From Pseudoscleropodium purum (taxonomy: Eukaryota; Streptophyta; Bryopsida; Hypnales; Brachytheciaceae): DNA of 64,000 nucleotides. The notes beneath the pieces are model-generated. The model saw nothing but the letters and a program-made list of their open reading frames with translations. It made no database searches and was not told the DNA's origin. Below, in pieces: positions 48,101 to 60,454 of the stretch (within the stretch, counting starts at the first letter, position 1; the number at the start of each line of letters is the position of its first letter). The stretch spans positions 31,849,063 through 31,913,062 of the forward strand of contig OZ017795.1 of assembly GCA_963969395.1 (NCBI GenBank), written 5' to 3'. Position numbers and translations under genes: made by a program.

Positions 48101-49837
48101 ATCAGCAATCTATATCATCTAGCAGGACAATTCAAGGATTAGTTCGATCTTTCAAAACTTAAATCTGCACACCAGAAAATGAAGGTGAATGTACGAAAAC
48201 GTGGCCAGATGATCAGTGGTGGAGGTGGAAGCACTACAACGAGGTTCTTTGACCAACCTTTCCTCCGAAAAGTGAAGCGTCGTAAAGCCGCTCAGAACAA
48301 AGGTTATACACTTTGTACTTGCCCTGCACAGCAAAGTGAGATTAGTAATTTGAGGCTGAAGTAGTTGAGGACATACCAGTCAGTGATGTATACAGCACAG
48401 ATTGAAACTCCTCCAGAAGAGTTTTTACAATATGCATACCTTATGGTAAGTCTCAAAAAACTTCAAGACCTCCTCCATGTGATTGCGATAGAACCCCTGT
48501 AGCGAAGACAAAGCAACTCTAAAGATAAGTTCAAACGATGACAAAATGACACATTGCGCCTAAGCAAACAAGAAATATGCAGCGCAGATGAAGCCACTCG
48601 GCGGCAGTACCTCAACAAAACCCAGAAGGCCAGAACTCTTATCCCCGGCAGGAAAGCCCATGGCGATAATGTTTTCAGTGATGTATGCCATGTCTAAATC
48701 GAATCCTCCTTCCTGATCAATAACCAAAGGTACGCATGATGAGAATGACGCCAAGCTTCAAAGCAACTATAAACTATTCAGTCCCCAGATTTAGAAAAAA
48801 AAGAGTAGGATAATCCTGTTGCAACTGTTAGGTACCTGATCCCGTCTCCTACACTGACACCTGTTACCAACAGTAACTCATCTATTCATACACTTGATTG
48901 CACTCATAAGCAAATGGTGTAAGAAAGACATGGCTGAATGTCAATGGTCACTAATCATTGAATGGAAATCGAGAATTATTCTATAACAACCTCCCACTCT
49001 GAAATGGCATAAGTAATGCGCACATAAAGGTAAAAATTTGATCTCAACAAGCTCTCGTACACAAGCATCTCTACACATCAATACAACTCTCCCAAAAATG
49101 CCCAAATATTGAGCTACACATGTCCAAATACTTGATAGTGACGCAATTGGTATACTCTCCCTTGTAGAAAAAGGTATACTCAATTCTTCCACAATTGAGA
49201 ACTGAAATTAGGGCAATTTAACAGAATCTTCAAGACAATCATTCATGTCATAAAGGGAGAGTCGGTATGACTTGGAGAAGAAAGAGGCCGGTACCTGATA
49301 CCTCCGCTTGTTTTGAGAGACCAGATATCTGGCCTTCAGCTGCACGGTCCGTACAGCATTTCTGGACGAGTCCAGAAACCCCTTGGTAAAGATATCAAAA
49401 GCATTACCCTCTTGCACCCCAGCAGACACTGAAGGAACTGTGACCGAAACATCTGTTGACGGGCTCTCCCGTGTGGAATCGGCAGGTGCTTTCGCAGGCA
49501 CACGCTTGCCAAATCCACTCGTAAGCATACTAAATGGTGAAGCTTTGGGAGTATCTGATGATGATCCCGAAGACGATGTTCCTAGTGACGTTGGCAATCG
49601 AAACCCTCTCGCCCACTGAGAAAATCCAGACGCTGGACTGGTTTTCACGGTGTCTTCTTCTGCAGATTTAGGGGAACCACCAAAATTGAACGAAAACGAT
49701 CGTTGCGTTGCTTTTGGGGCGGCCTCTTGGGAAGGCTTCTGATCCCCCAAATGTGACGTCGATCGTTGAACTACAACAGAGGGCTCACTGGCGGCAGGAA
49801 CACCCAAAGAGGGCTCTGCCTCCGCTACGTCTGTCAT
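45125..49837 (-). CDS. PTEN2: PTEN2-type phosphatase (PtdIns(3,4,5)P3 3-phosphatase / dual-specificity)
   Basis: Thirteen coding exons: 49295-49837, 48611-48712, 48440-48496, 48258-48323, 47887-48063, 47386-47472, 47139-47203, 46944-47020, 46675-46721, 46420-46550, 46091-46160, 45763-45982, 45125-45453. The sum is 1,971 nt, 656 aa, all phases agreeing. Residues 1-181 are a Ser/Pro-rich leader. The phosphatase domain follows (FDLDMAYITENIIAMGFPAG; signature HCKAGMGRTG with Cys296 and Arg302). A PTEN-type C2 domain starts near residue 380 (SEDIWFNAPRKGVLVFALPG; GDFYCWLN). The C-terminal tail is low-complexity and ends acidic (FGDDDDYDSEEELQ). Order and motifs match Arabidopsis PTEN2a/b, which dephosphorylate 3-phosphoinositides and phosphotyrosine. 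The CKAGMGR loop keeps Gly before Arg. It appears intact. Confidence 0.93.
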
Positions 49838-51060
49838 CGTGGCGAGCTTGATTCAACAGTAGTAAACGCAGAGGCCACTGAAAATTGAAACGACACAAAA
49901 ACAAGTCAAATCCTCTGGATTGTACATTCCTTCTCAATTACAATCCCCTGATTCTATATTTCTGCACCAAAACAATGCTTCTGATAGGAAGAAACATCCA
50001 ATATCACAATGCCTCACGAAATCTCCAAGGTCCATCTCTCACCTTTGCCAACCGCACAGCTTCTCCTGAGTCCTATCTCGCGGTCACATACACGAACCAC
50101 CACAATGAATCCTTCTCATCAAAAAACAACCGAGTCCCTTCTACTTGCGTCTGCATCACCACACAGCACATCCGGGGGAAAAAATTAGGTTTTTCGAACC
50201 CTCGGCACCAGATGCCTCTCCTGTCCTCCCCGCATTCAATTCCCAATTCCTCCCTCGCAGAGTTAACTCGTCCCCCATACATAAAAGTTACCCCAGGATC
50301 TAAATTCACAATTCGCAAATCAATTAAGCAAAATCACACAAGGACAAAACTAAACTAAACTGATCCTTACTAAACAGAAACCTCTAGGGTTTTACGAAGG
50401 GGTGAACATTCCATTCCCCATACAGAACAATTCCCCTCAGATCTCTATGATAAGACCTTCTCTAGGATATCCAGTACACTTGTGACACTATCATCGATTT
50501 GTCAAACATTCAAACCAAGTCATAGTTTTGGTGACACCAAGCAGACAGAGTAAAGAGAAGAGAGTGCCCTTCCTCGCAGCCCTAACTCATCCCACAAATA
50601 TCACATCAGGTCTTCCCAATTTTGAGAAAAAGTTCCAGGTAGCACTGCACTTGAAAGAAACAACTCCACAGACGACCTCGAAAGCAAATCGGAGCTGATA
50701 CATTCGGAAAACGGAGAATCTAGGGTTCGGGGACCAGGTTGGCTTGCCAGGAGAGGATCTCAGAGCACAAGAGACGAAATGTCTCAGTCACAATCTTTGA
50801 GACTCCAAGCAGCCAGAGTAAAGAGATGAGAATGTCCTTCCAAGCAGCACTACCTCATCCCTTACAGATCAAAATCACACCAGATCGTCCCAATTTCGGA
50901 ATAAAACTTCAGGCAGCAGTATAAAAGAGAGGAAAAAAGAAGCGACAACCTCGAAAGAAAATCAGAGCTGACACATTGGAATAACAGAGGCTCTAGGGTT
51001 TTGGCTTGCCAATGACGGATCTCAGAGCACAAGTGACGAAATGAGGGGGCGAAAGAAGCA
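49838..51060 (-). promoter_or_regulatory. PTEN upstream region, probable 5' UTR intron and promoter
   Basis: On the minus strand an acceptor-like CAATTTTCAG precedes TGGCCTCTGCG about 40 bases before the ATG, which suggests a leader intron and a non-coding first exon further upstream. The distal part is a 262-bp tandem duplication. Minor open frames here have no recognisable content. Confidence 0.45.
50522..51044. repeat. 262-bp direct tandem duplication upstream of PTEN
   Basis: Two adjacent units (about 50522-50783 and 50784-51044) share ACCAAGCAG/TCCAAGCAGCCAGAGTAAAG, CTCATCCC, GACAACCTCGAAAG/GACGACCTCGAAAG, TAGGGTT, TTGGCTTGCCA and GATCTCAGAGCACAAG. The last phrase starts at 50756 and 51018, giving the period. 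Identity is moderate with small indels, so the event is old. Both copies sit where the PTEN promoter or first exon should be. Confidence 0.85.
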
Positions 51061-51349
51061 AACAGGAGAGAAATGCGACGTACGTGAAGATGGCGGATCG
51101 AGCAGGGGCGGAAGACGCTTGGATCTGGCGAAGATTTTACAGCAACTGGAGTCCCATGATAGAGAAAATCAGTTCCCGAGAGACACGAAGGCACTTAAGT
51201 TACTTGGATCCCTTACAACGTCTTTCGCTGCTGATGCTCCTGCTGATACGGCCCCATTCCTCCGCTCCCTCACGGTCTTGGGTGCTCCTTGTCCGAAGTT
51301 GGGTGGATACCCATGTGGGACGGGTATGTAATTTTTAGCTAACCCGGTG

Positions 51350-53640
51350 GGTAAGGGTCTTAACCTCCATCTGGGGTAGTTGAAATCTTCAAAAACGTGA
51401 AGACTTATTGAACTCCATAAATTCCATCATATAGGGATCTTTCAAAGTCAAAACCCACATCCTAAAATGTCACTATCAAGATGGGTGTTATTTATTTCTT
51501 TTTCTTAACATTTCTGTTTGACATTATTGTATAAAAAAAAACCATTACAGAAAATCTTGGTTTTCAACATTTTAAAATTGGAAAGAGGATCAAACCTCAT
51601 TTACCTAGAAAATGTTATAGAAAGTACCAAAGAGAGTGTCAAAGAAAATAGTAAATCCCCCCAAAATGCATATGTAGGGAAGTTGCCTTGGTTTTCAACC
51701 TCCCTGTCCAATTGAAGTTGTCCAAAAAATTATCTATAAGCCATGGGATTAGAATCCCACACCTAATAGTGGTAGCTAGATGGAGTTTTTAGTATTTGTC
51801 CCATGTATGAAATCAAAGATATTTTGATAATTTAAAGAAACTAGTATCAACAAATATAAGATTTATGGTATTGTTGATATTTTTGTTCAAAGGCTTGGAC
51901 ATTTCATAAAAATTTCAATAAAAATTTCCTTAAATGGCAAGAGAAACCGAATCAAATCTAAATCATTTTTTACTTTTGTGAAATTAATTATGAATTTTCA
52001 AAGTGAGAAACGAATTTTTTGACAATTCTTTCAACAAACTCTTTTTAACATTCTTTCAGCATTTTTTTATTGCCAACATTCTTTTTAACACCAAAAAGGT
52101 TTTAAGAAAATTGATGCATTAATGTCATAAACGTCCAAAAAAATCTTCTCAACACTTTTCGAAAATAGTTTCAATGTTGTGAGTTTAATGACATTTTAAT
52201 TTTGACACTTTAGTATTCTAAATGGTATCCAAGAAGTGTGAAAAACAATTCCTTTTTTTATTTAATGTATCTTCATTTATTGTACATGGATAGATAAAAA
52301 CTTTGGTGCTCAAAGAAGGCTAATGTGAATAAAGTGTCTATTTGTAATAACAATGAACCTATGTCCAAGGAATTAAGGGCAATTGATGCAAAACTACTCT
52401 TCCCTATCTAGAATAGACACTTTAGTTACAAGTAACCAATTTAAAAGTAACCAAGGTTAAACCCTAAAGGACCAAATGTTGGTTTTGGTTTTGGGCATGT
52501 GCATGTGAGTGGAGATTCCCATATTTTTGGCCCAAATTTTAATAGAAGAAGTGGACAAGGAATATCTTTCATGTGCACTAAATTTCAAGACATTTGGAAA
52601 TATGAGGCAAAAGTTATGGCCTAATATGTAGTTTATTTCTCAACTTGGGCAGTTCGGGCATATCTGAAAAATTCATTTTTTTTTTTTTTTTAATTTGAAA
52701 TTAATTTCTAGATTTATATACATAGAAAGCTTTGAATCATTCCATTTTGATCAATGAGTCAAAAGTTATGAGGTGTTTTAATTTACGGGTAGTCATTGAT
52801 TTTCTACTCCAAAATAAACTTTGAAGTTCTTTATTGAACTCAATTTTCAATATTTTTGAAAAAAAAATAAAAATATTAGGTGAACATTGTTTATTACAAC
52901 TTTACAACCATTGGGACTGGTATTTTTCAATTCCATAACTACATCATTAACAATTTAATATTTGATTCATTCTCTATTTCTTTCTACTTACTATTCTTTT
53001 CCTATATGTTGTACAATTCCAAATGATTTGAAAATTTTCAATCATGTAGCCAACTTGCCTTGAAAGATGAATCCAAAAAGTTGCAACCATTTTGGACATT
53101 TTTTCATACAAATGCAACCTTATAAAATGTAGTTGCCCAGTTTTTTGCAAGGCCCCAAAAAAGGCTTTTTGTTAATTTAAACGATAATATCTTGCAATCG
53201 ACATGGTGGAAATTTCTGAAATTTTTTCTACATCTTCTAAAATTACCATACTACAAGATTCTATGGTTGTATGTGTCCAAAAATGTTAAATTTGTTTTGA
53301 TACTTGTCTTAAAAATGGCATTTTTGGAGCGTTTTTGGTGAAAACATAGACAAGGAACTTTAGGGGTTAAAAAGATAGGTGGGTATACATTGTATCATTT
53401 GTATGTGCAATAGAAAGTGATGTTAATACAATATATATTATTCTATTGGGAGTGGTTGGTTATTTCCTGTTTTTCTTTTGTGTAGGATGATAGATTGAGC
53501 ATATTGTATTGCAATTGTATTACTTGTTTTAAAAATGTATTTCAGAGCAACTTTGATAATTTGAGTTTAATTTCAAGGGTTTTTATTGATTAAGCATATG
53601 TTGTTCCTCTAGCTTCTATTATAATGATAATAAATGGTTC
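51350..53640. other. AT-rich intergenic stretch, no gene seen
   Basis: No supported frame. Long A or T runs occur (for example near 52678). No array or terminal repeat was recognised. Confidence 0.5.
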
Positions 53641-53646
53641 AACATT

Positions 53647-53918
53647 CATTAGAGGATTTTCACCAACTTTGGAGGGCTATAAGTTTCTTGGGCTACTAAC
53701 ATCGAGGGAATAGCCTCACAACTGTTGCTTGATGTGGCATGGCAACTACCATGTCACCAAAAAAATTGCAAATTTTTGTTTGCTTTTTTTTCATTCTAAA
53801 TTTAAAATTAAAAAAAAAAAAAAAAAAACTAAAAAAAACTAATAGCAAGAACAGTAGAAACAGGGTTGGGGGAACAAGCCTAAAATGGCCCTTCCGACTT
53901 CCTAGAAATCCCCTAATG
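53647..53918. mobile_element. CATTAG-type MITE, 272 bp
   Basis: It begins CATTAGAGGATTTT and ends GAAATCCCCTAATG, near-perfect inverted complements. The interior holds GGCATGGCAACTACCATGTCAC, a T-rich then A-rich centre and AAAATGGCCCTTCCGAC near the 3' end. It lies 231 bp from the next copy. No clear target duplication. Confidence 0.65.
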
Positions 53919-54149
53919 CCATCCTTCAGCTATAATGTTATTGATTAGTTGTTGGTATTTTTGGATTTTAATTGGCACAACAAGGCTTAATTTAATAAGG
54001 TTATTGAAAATTATATGTATTGAATGGAAGACCTTCAAAGATAAATGTATTCCTCAAGGAATCTAATTTTGTTTTAGCAAATTACCTCGGTGATAAGTCT
54101 TATCTTTATAGGATTAAAGGTAAGAAGGTAAGAGTACCAATAATTGTTG

Positions 54150-54435
54150 CATTAGAAGATTTTTGAGGCCAATAAGAGATTGTGAGTTATCATGGCCTAA
54201 AAACGTTATGAATGCGTTGAGAACGCTGCTAGCAATGCAGTTCAACATGGTTGTGAGAGTGCCACGTCACTTTCCAAAAGAATATTAATTTTTTTTCAAC
54301 TTTTTTTTGCATTTCAAGAACTTTTCTTTTTTTTTAATTCTTTTTTGACTACCGGCTATATCCTTTGCTGCGGGGGGAACAACGACGGGAATAGGCCCAA
54401 AATGGCCCTTTACAAACCTCAAATTTCCTCTAATG
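54150..54435. mobile_element. CATTAG-type MITE, 286 bp
   Basis: It begins CATTAGAAGATTTTTGAGG and ends CCTCAAATTTCCTCTAATG, which are inverted complements with an internal indel. It shares GAGTGCCACGTCAC, a T-rich core and AAAATGGCCC with the other copies. It is in the same orientation as the copy at 53647. Confidence 0.65.
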
Positions 54436-56891
54436 ATTAAAGATTTGAGCATGGTTCATGAATATTAGTGGGATTCATAATTAATTGTAAAATGTGAGTA
54501 ATGTTTTCCTTGAACGTGCAAAAACCTAATACACCTTTTGAGCGAAATAAGATATCTTCATCAAAGTTGTTGAACAAAGGTGTCCATTTATAGAGTTCCA
54601 AGCTTATAGTTTCATCAATTTTAAAGACATGTTTGGGAAAAAATTCATAAATATCAATCACAATTTGAGTTTTCAATCACAATTTGAACTTTAGTTGTAG
54701 TTTTTGCATTAGAAGGTTTGATAAAAAAATTTGAGCATTGGCTTTGAGGTTGCTTGTGGCTTTGAGGAGGGTAGAAATTCATCATTGGTTGTTCATTTGA
54801 ACAACTGGCTTTGTGATGTCCATTTAAAAAGATTCTAAATTTTGAGTTTGGACAACCAATAAATATCCTTGTAGGATTAACGTTGTCTATAGCCCACACT
54901 CAGTGTTTCTTCTATGACACTTGGTCTTCTAACCAAGGTGCATTGTGGTATACAAGAGATGGCTAGATGATGCTTGGAAGCCACCAACATTTCTTATTCC
55001 TTGTCAATTGGAGTTGAAATCTTCAACCTACTAACCTACTTGGAAATCTTCAACCTACTTGGAAATGTTTCAACCTACTAATCCACTTTAAGAGTGTATG
55101 TGTCTAGCCAAGCACCGCTTTAGGCTACACAGTCAAAGTACTATTCACTATTCACTTTTGCATTCTTTGACAACAAGCAATGAGATCCATGGTCCACCTC
55201 TAGGAGAATTATTAGGACCACTTCACACATGGGCCGAAGGTCAAGAATTTGTCAGCCTCCACCAATCAGATTTTAGAAAACCCTAACTTTGGCCTCTCGA
55301 CCCTTTATACAAGGCAACACAATCCAAAGTCCATCACCGTCCAAATTGCCTACATGGTAGCCCTAACTCCTATGTGGCGATGGCCTTGTGATGGACTCTT
55401 GACCAAAGTATGGGTCACCACTTTGTAGCGACCCAAACTCTAGTCAAGAATTCGTCAAATTTACCATTTATTGCCCATTTCTTTGGACTCTCGCCCAAAA
55501 TTTGGCCATGAACTCCCACGGCTTCTCAACTTGGTCAGCCCATGTGTAAAGCACCCCTTAGTATCAAATGTTTTTGGTCATTTAACCAATGAGATAGTAG
55601 AACCATAGAAAATATTGCTTTAGAAAGCACATACCTTAAGTAGAATTTGGAAGTTCTATCTCAATTTTCATTTACAAGTTACACATGATAAGAATACACT
55701 TTCAAAGACTTTTAATTGGAATGATGCTTCGTATGAATTAAACCACCCTAATAGAAATGAGAGCTCAATATATTTCTTTTGGACTTGTATTGCATATGGT
55801 TGAACTCAAACATACACCTCCATTTGATTCTTTCTTTTTACAAAGGTGGGACTTAAATCTTTATGTCAGAAGACAACTTCATATAAATAGATTGCATGTT
55901 GCCTATCTTGTTGTCACTCAAAAACTAAGTAGGGTAAGCCATGTCTTATTGTCATTCCAACAAAATTCAAATTGAATAAGAATTCAAATGCATTCTAGAA
56001 TGAACATTGAAAGAGCCAATATATAAATAGGGTCTTTACATGAGTTTATAAATAACCCTTAAACACTAGGCCAAGCCCCCTTGAACTTGGGATTGAAGTA
56101 ATTGTGAACAATTTCAAGTATTTTTTAGATTTATGGGAATGTTTCAACCTACTAGACCCACTTCAAGAATGAATATGGCTTACCAAGCACCACATCTACA
56201 ATACAAAGTCAAAGACACTATCACTATTCATTTATGAATTCCTTGACTGCACAAACTTTGGGCAAAACAACAAGACCAACACCCCACTTCACGGAAATTT
56301 TTTCTTCTCCGTAGAGCTACCCTAGGCAAGTGCATGTTCTTTTAAGGATAATCTCTAATAAGAGGTGCTTATTTTCAAAGTCTTTACTGCGCGCTCAAGC
56401 AATAGCAATATGGCAATGAAGCCTCACCTCCGCAAATCGTATAAGAATTGGATGATTGAAATCAAAAACTTATCATCCAGGATCTACTGTGCAGAAATTA
56501 GAAACGTTTTGAATCATCAGCACTGCTGCATAGAATGAAAGTGGATGACAAATACTAAATTATTTCGTAATCAAAAGGAACAAAAATATCGCAGAACTCG
56601 ATCTGCAGGGAAATTCAGCTTCGGCGAAACTTAACAGAAAACGACGCCACACAACCATGACCTGTCAAATCAGAACGATCTTCTGGAGTCTTCAATCACT
56701 AATTTCATATGGATAAGTGGGATTCACATCATGAGTTACTTTGACTGCAAGTTCCACTATCTGGTTTTCACAACAGCACCTACTGCCTTCTAACAAAGAG
56801 AACAAATTGCTAGATTTCAAAATCCTACTGAACTGTGCTGTGTTGCTAAAAGGTGAAATCCTACACAATTGACAGATTTAAGATGATCACC
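54436..56891. other. Intergenic stretch with a short duplicated segment
   Basis: About 110 bp at 55060-55175 recur at 56147-56260 in direct orientation (GTTTCAACCTACTA, CCAAGCACC, AGTCAAAG, TATTCACT/TATTCATT). Sequence at 55925-55995 resembles 14660-14730 (GTCATTCCA, TAAGAATTCAAATGC/TTAGAATTCAAATGC). No gene. The last few hundred bases probably include the 3' UTR of the hydratase gene. Confidence 0.5.
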
Positions 56892-59800
56892 TCACAAACT
56901 CGAAATGGTTGGGGAGAGGATAAAACTTCCAGACAAAACAACCTTGTTTCGCTCCTTCACCTTCAACTTGTAGTCTACCCTGCAATTCCAAAACGATGCA
57001 AGAAGTCAAACCTCCAAAAGCACAGCGCCAATTTCGATTTCAGTGTCTGTTGGCAACAAAGTTACAAAGAAGCAATGGAGCATTGCTCCTATTCTTAAAT
57101 TGCCTAATATTTTGTTGGATTTTGTTAGAAGTTCAAAGAGTACTCTAGTATTCCCTCTTCTTGTGCATTGCTTTGGACACCGTATGAATAAGCTATGAAT
57201 TTTTAAACTTGTTGGACCCAAAAGTTTCCCTAGGCTCGCGTGAATAGAGGCAGGTCATTTCAAGCAAGAATCTGAAGGGGTCGGTTTTAGCAAGAGATCA
57301 GAAGTAGGTGCACTTACCTTGCCCTAGTTTGAACCATGCATTAGGGGATATAATGGCAGACTTGGTCAACCGTCTACTGGACTGTTATCCATGGGCTAAA
57401 GAAAAGTACCAATTAATTACAACAACCCAACAAATCAAGGACCAACAAAGGAGAAAATGACCTGTTGTGAGTTTTGTCCGTCCACATTTCTGTAACGAGA
57501 GTCTCGCCTGGAAAGACATGGAGCAGGAAACGGCCTTGCACAGATTGCACCATCGTTGGGTCTCCCCCACATAAACGCGTCACCACCGCCCTAGTTGCAT
57601 AACCAAGCGTACACAAACCATGCAAGATGGGTCGGGGAAACCTGTGCGTTTCATTCCATCAATAAGCACGATGAATTTATAGTTTCATGCCAAATGAACA
57701 CCGTCACATTGTCCCCACAGAAAGGTCAATCACATATTAGAAAAACAAGGTACATTCTCGTCAGTTCTTTAAAGTCTTGATTTGAAGAGAAGACTGAAAA
57801 AGCAGGGTTACGTATTACAAATCCATTCATTGTGACGCAGGAGCTTCTCACAAGATGTTCACAAGAAGTAAAGGTAAGTGGAGTGGAGATTGCACACCCA
57901 GCTTTTCCAGCATATGCAGGGTCTGCGTGCAGAGGGTTGTAGTCTCCAGACAACCTGTACAACAAGGCCTGCACCAATTGACCTACACTCAGACTTGAAA
58001 ATTTCAAAACTGGATGGAATTGGAAAAGTATTAGAATACCACGAGTATAAGATTATTTTGAAAGCGCTTGACATGACACAAAAGGAGATGCAGTGCAATC
58101 TTAGGTGAACAGGTGGAATATGGTCTATTTTGGGGCACATTATATAGAAAGACACAAAATTTGCAGCAAAAGCCTTGCCTGTGATTCGTAAGTGCGGTCT
58201 TCAAACACAAAATCCGGCTGTTCGTCAGCTATCGAGATGCCCTTCTTGGGAGGGGTCTTAGGAGGTGTGCGATCCGAAAATGAATATGGCTTTCCTGAAC
58301 TCGAAAACCCACCTGCCCCTCGCAGGAATACTGTGTTTCTGAAAGGAAGACCGAAATCATTCAGTGAAAGATGATCTGCAAGGAAAATCCAGTCAACCAA
58401 CAAGAGAGAGAAAATAGGAGCAAGATAATTCGAACATGGACCTGTAACAAGCATGTAGCAAAAGCATGAACATGAGCTTTTCACCCCTTAGTGCCGAAGC
58501 CCGTAGTCAAAATTGGTAACTTTCAGAACAAATTCAGAAGGAAGAAAACGTAGAGTATGATTACTTCTCTCTATTACTACATTTAGTTACCTTCTTTGAA
58601 GCTTCCTAAATGATTTACTTCAACTCCTATAGATTTGAAAGAGGACATTTTGGGTCATTTGGGCACTTGGGAGTTAAAGGACCTGACCTATTCATGCATA
58701 GAACGTCTCCGGTGTCCTTGTTGTGACTGAGAGTCTCGAACTCCACAACTGCCGCCTTACCTGCAGTTCTTCCAAATCAACGAGAAATCAATGTCTGCAC
58801 TGGCATTGCTCTTCAAATTACAGGAACGCAAATATCACATGAACGTAGCATGAAACCTCTCGGTTAAAAGGCTGACCCTTGTCATGAAGACCTGAAATCC
58901 GTATACTGCTTTCTATCTGCATTCAAACGAATGGTATAGTTTCAAAATATTGTAAGATATTTCAATTACAAGTCAGTTTTTTAATTTTCACGAATCAGCC
59001 AAACCTACGTATGAGGTACTGATCACAATAAGAAATATGAAGTTACACTCGTCTAAATTACAGAAAGGACCTTCCGAACACTTCTGCATATGAACCCCCA
59101 AGATAACTCACATTGGCAGTAGTAGGAAGAGGCTTGTAGATTTCAAGATATTGTTCTCCATGCAGCAATAGGCTTGAATCATGGCTGCACCCAAAAGACA
59201 GCAGGAACAAGCGATTGACAAATAACAGTTGGAATTATAGCTGTCTTTCATAGGATAATTTTTTTTTACAAGGGCTGCCTTGAACCCTAGTTTCCTCTTT
59301 TCTGCAATCAAATGTAACGAACATCCGATACTAAATACAAAAGAAGGTGGGAGGCACGCACTGTAGGCCTGGTACGTTTTGCATAAGCCCAACAAAATTT
59401 CTGGGAAACAGCACTGTGAAGGTGGGCAAGACCTGCAAAAAGATAAACCGTCATTTGGATTTGGATTTGGATCGATGTAAGCGAAAGGAAAAAGGGAAAG
59501 GAAATTGATTTTTTTCCAAAAACACTCCAAAACCATCCTTTCTAGTGTTATAACGTTTTCCGAAAATTCCACCTTAATGGCAGACTGTCCATCTGGATGA
59601 TACACGAAAGGAAGCTCAGAAGGGTTGCAAGCATCCGCTCCTGCAGCTCCCACTCCCAATGCGTATAGAGCTACATCCCTGGCAGCAACAATCACATTTT
59701 CAAAACCATTCAATAATGGAAAAAAGAATTCGGATGTGGCCAAAAATTCATATCACCACGATCAGTGAAGAACACTGCAAGTATTGGATAAATAATATCT

Positions 59801-60454
59801 ACAATTGGACAAAGAAAGTCCCATTCAGCCTACATTCGGCCTAATCAAAATCGCCCAAAAGAGAGCCCTGATTTGGACAATTAAGGCACTTCGGGGGTAA
59901 TAACCACAACGTCAACGTCAACGCCCAGTACAAGAGAAACAAGTGGAATTATTAAATTACGGTAAGGAATACCTTTCTGTATACGTGAAGTTCACCTACA
60001 CCAACCAAAGAAACCAAACCAAAGGTGAGCAGATTCTCTAATCATGAACAGATTCCAACTCGGAAAACTATATTCGCACTACAAAATCTCCAAATGTGCG
60101 CAATCGGTAACCAATCCAAGCTACAAAGTATCACCAGAAAACTATTCTACGAAAAATTTGGACCAATTTCTCAAGTTCCTGAATTGTATCAGACCCGATG
60201 GAGGGAAGTCTTTATCTTGAGAATTCACATAAACCGACTATCCTACGACTTCTCAACTAAACAATAATGCATTGGGAAACCCTCACGAGGTTTGGAAAAA
60301 CAAAGTAGCATCCATGATTAACCCAAATTCAGATGACTCCGAGAGATCGACACAGGTGAAAGGATCCGCAACCCTAAACCCTAAATCCTAATCCCACCTG
60401 TGGGAAGCGGAAGGCGAGCACTTGTTGAGGATCGATGCGGGGCAGGGACGCCAT
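56892..60454 (-). CDS. ECH2: Peroxisomal (R)-specific enoyl-CoA hydratase 2 (MaoC-like)
   Basis: Eleven exons: 60398-60454, 59973-59995, 59573-59678, 59362-59432, 59112-59184, 58877-58916, 58688-58760, 58179-58338, 57898-57968, 57462-57641, 56892-56979. The sum is 942 nt, 313 aa, with consistent phases; the Arabidopsis protein is about the same length. The N-terminal half is a degenerate hotdog fold (FTYTERDVALYALG, HGEQYLEIYKPLP, NTVFLRGAGGFS). The C-terminal half has the hydratase-2 motif YRLSGDYNPLHADP with Asp210 and His215, then ILHGLCTLGYA and FPGETLVTEMW. The protein ends ISSL; Ser-Ser-Leu is a non-canonical PTS1 as in Arabidopsis ECH2. Its role is hydration of (R)-type enoyl-CoA during beta-oxidation of unsaturated fatty acids. 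Exon 2 is only 23 nt and intron 8 starts with GC. Confidence 0.93.
57080..57305. repeat. Dispersed repeat C, copy in ECH2 intron 10
   Basis: It resembles 61390-61630 on the same strand: AAATTGCCTAA, TTGTTRGAAGT, CTTTTTGCAT-like, GGACACyrTATGAATAA and AGGCAAGAATCT-like words occur in the same order. It lies wholly between the last two ECH2 exons, so it is tolerated as intron sequence. Confidence 0.65.
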
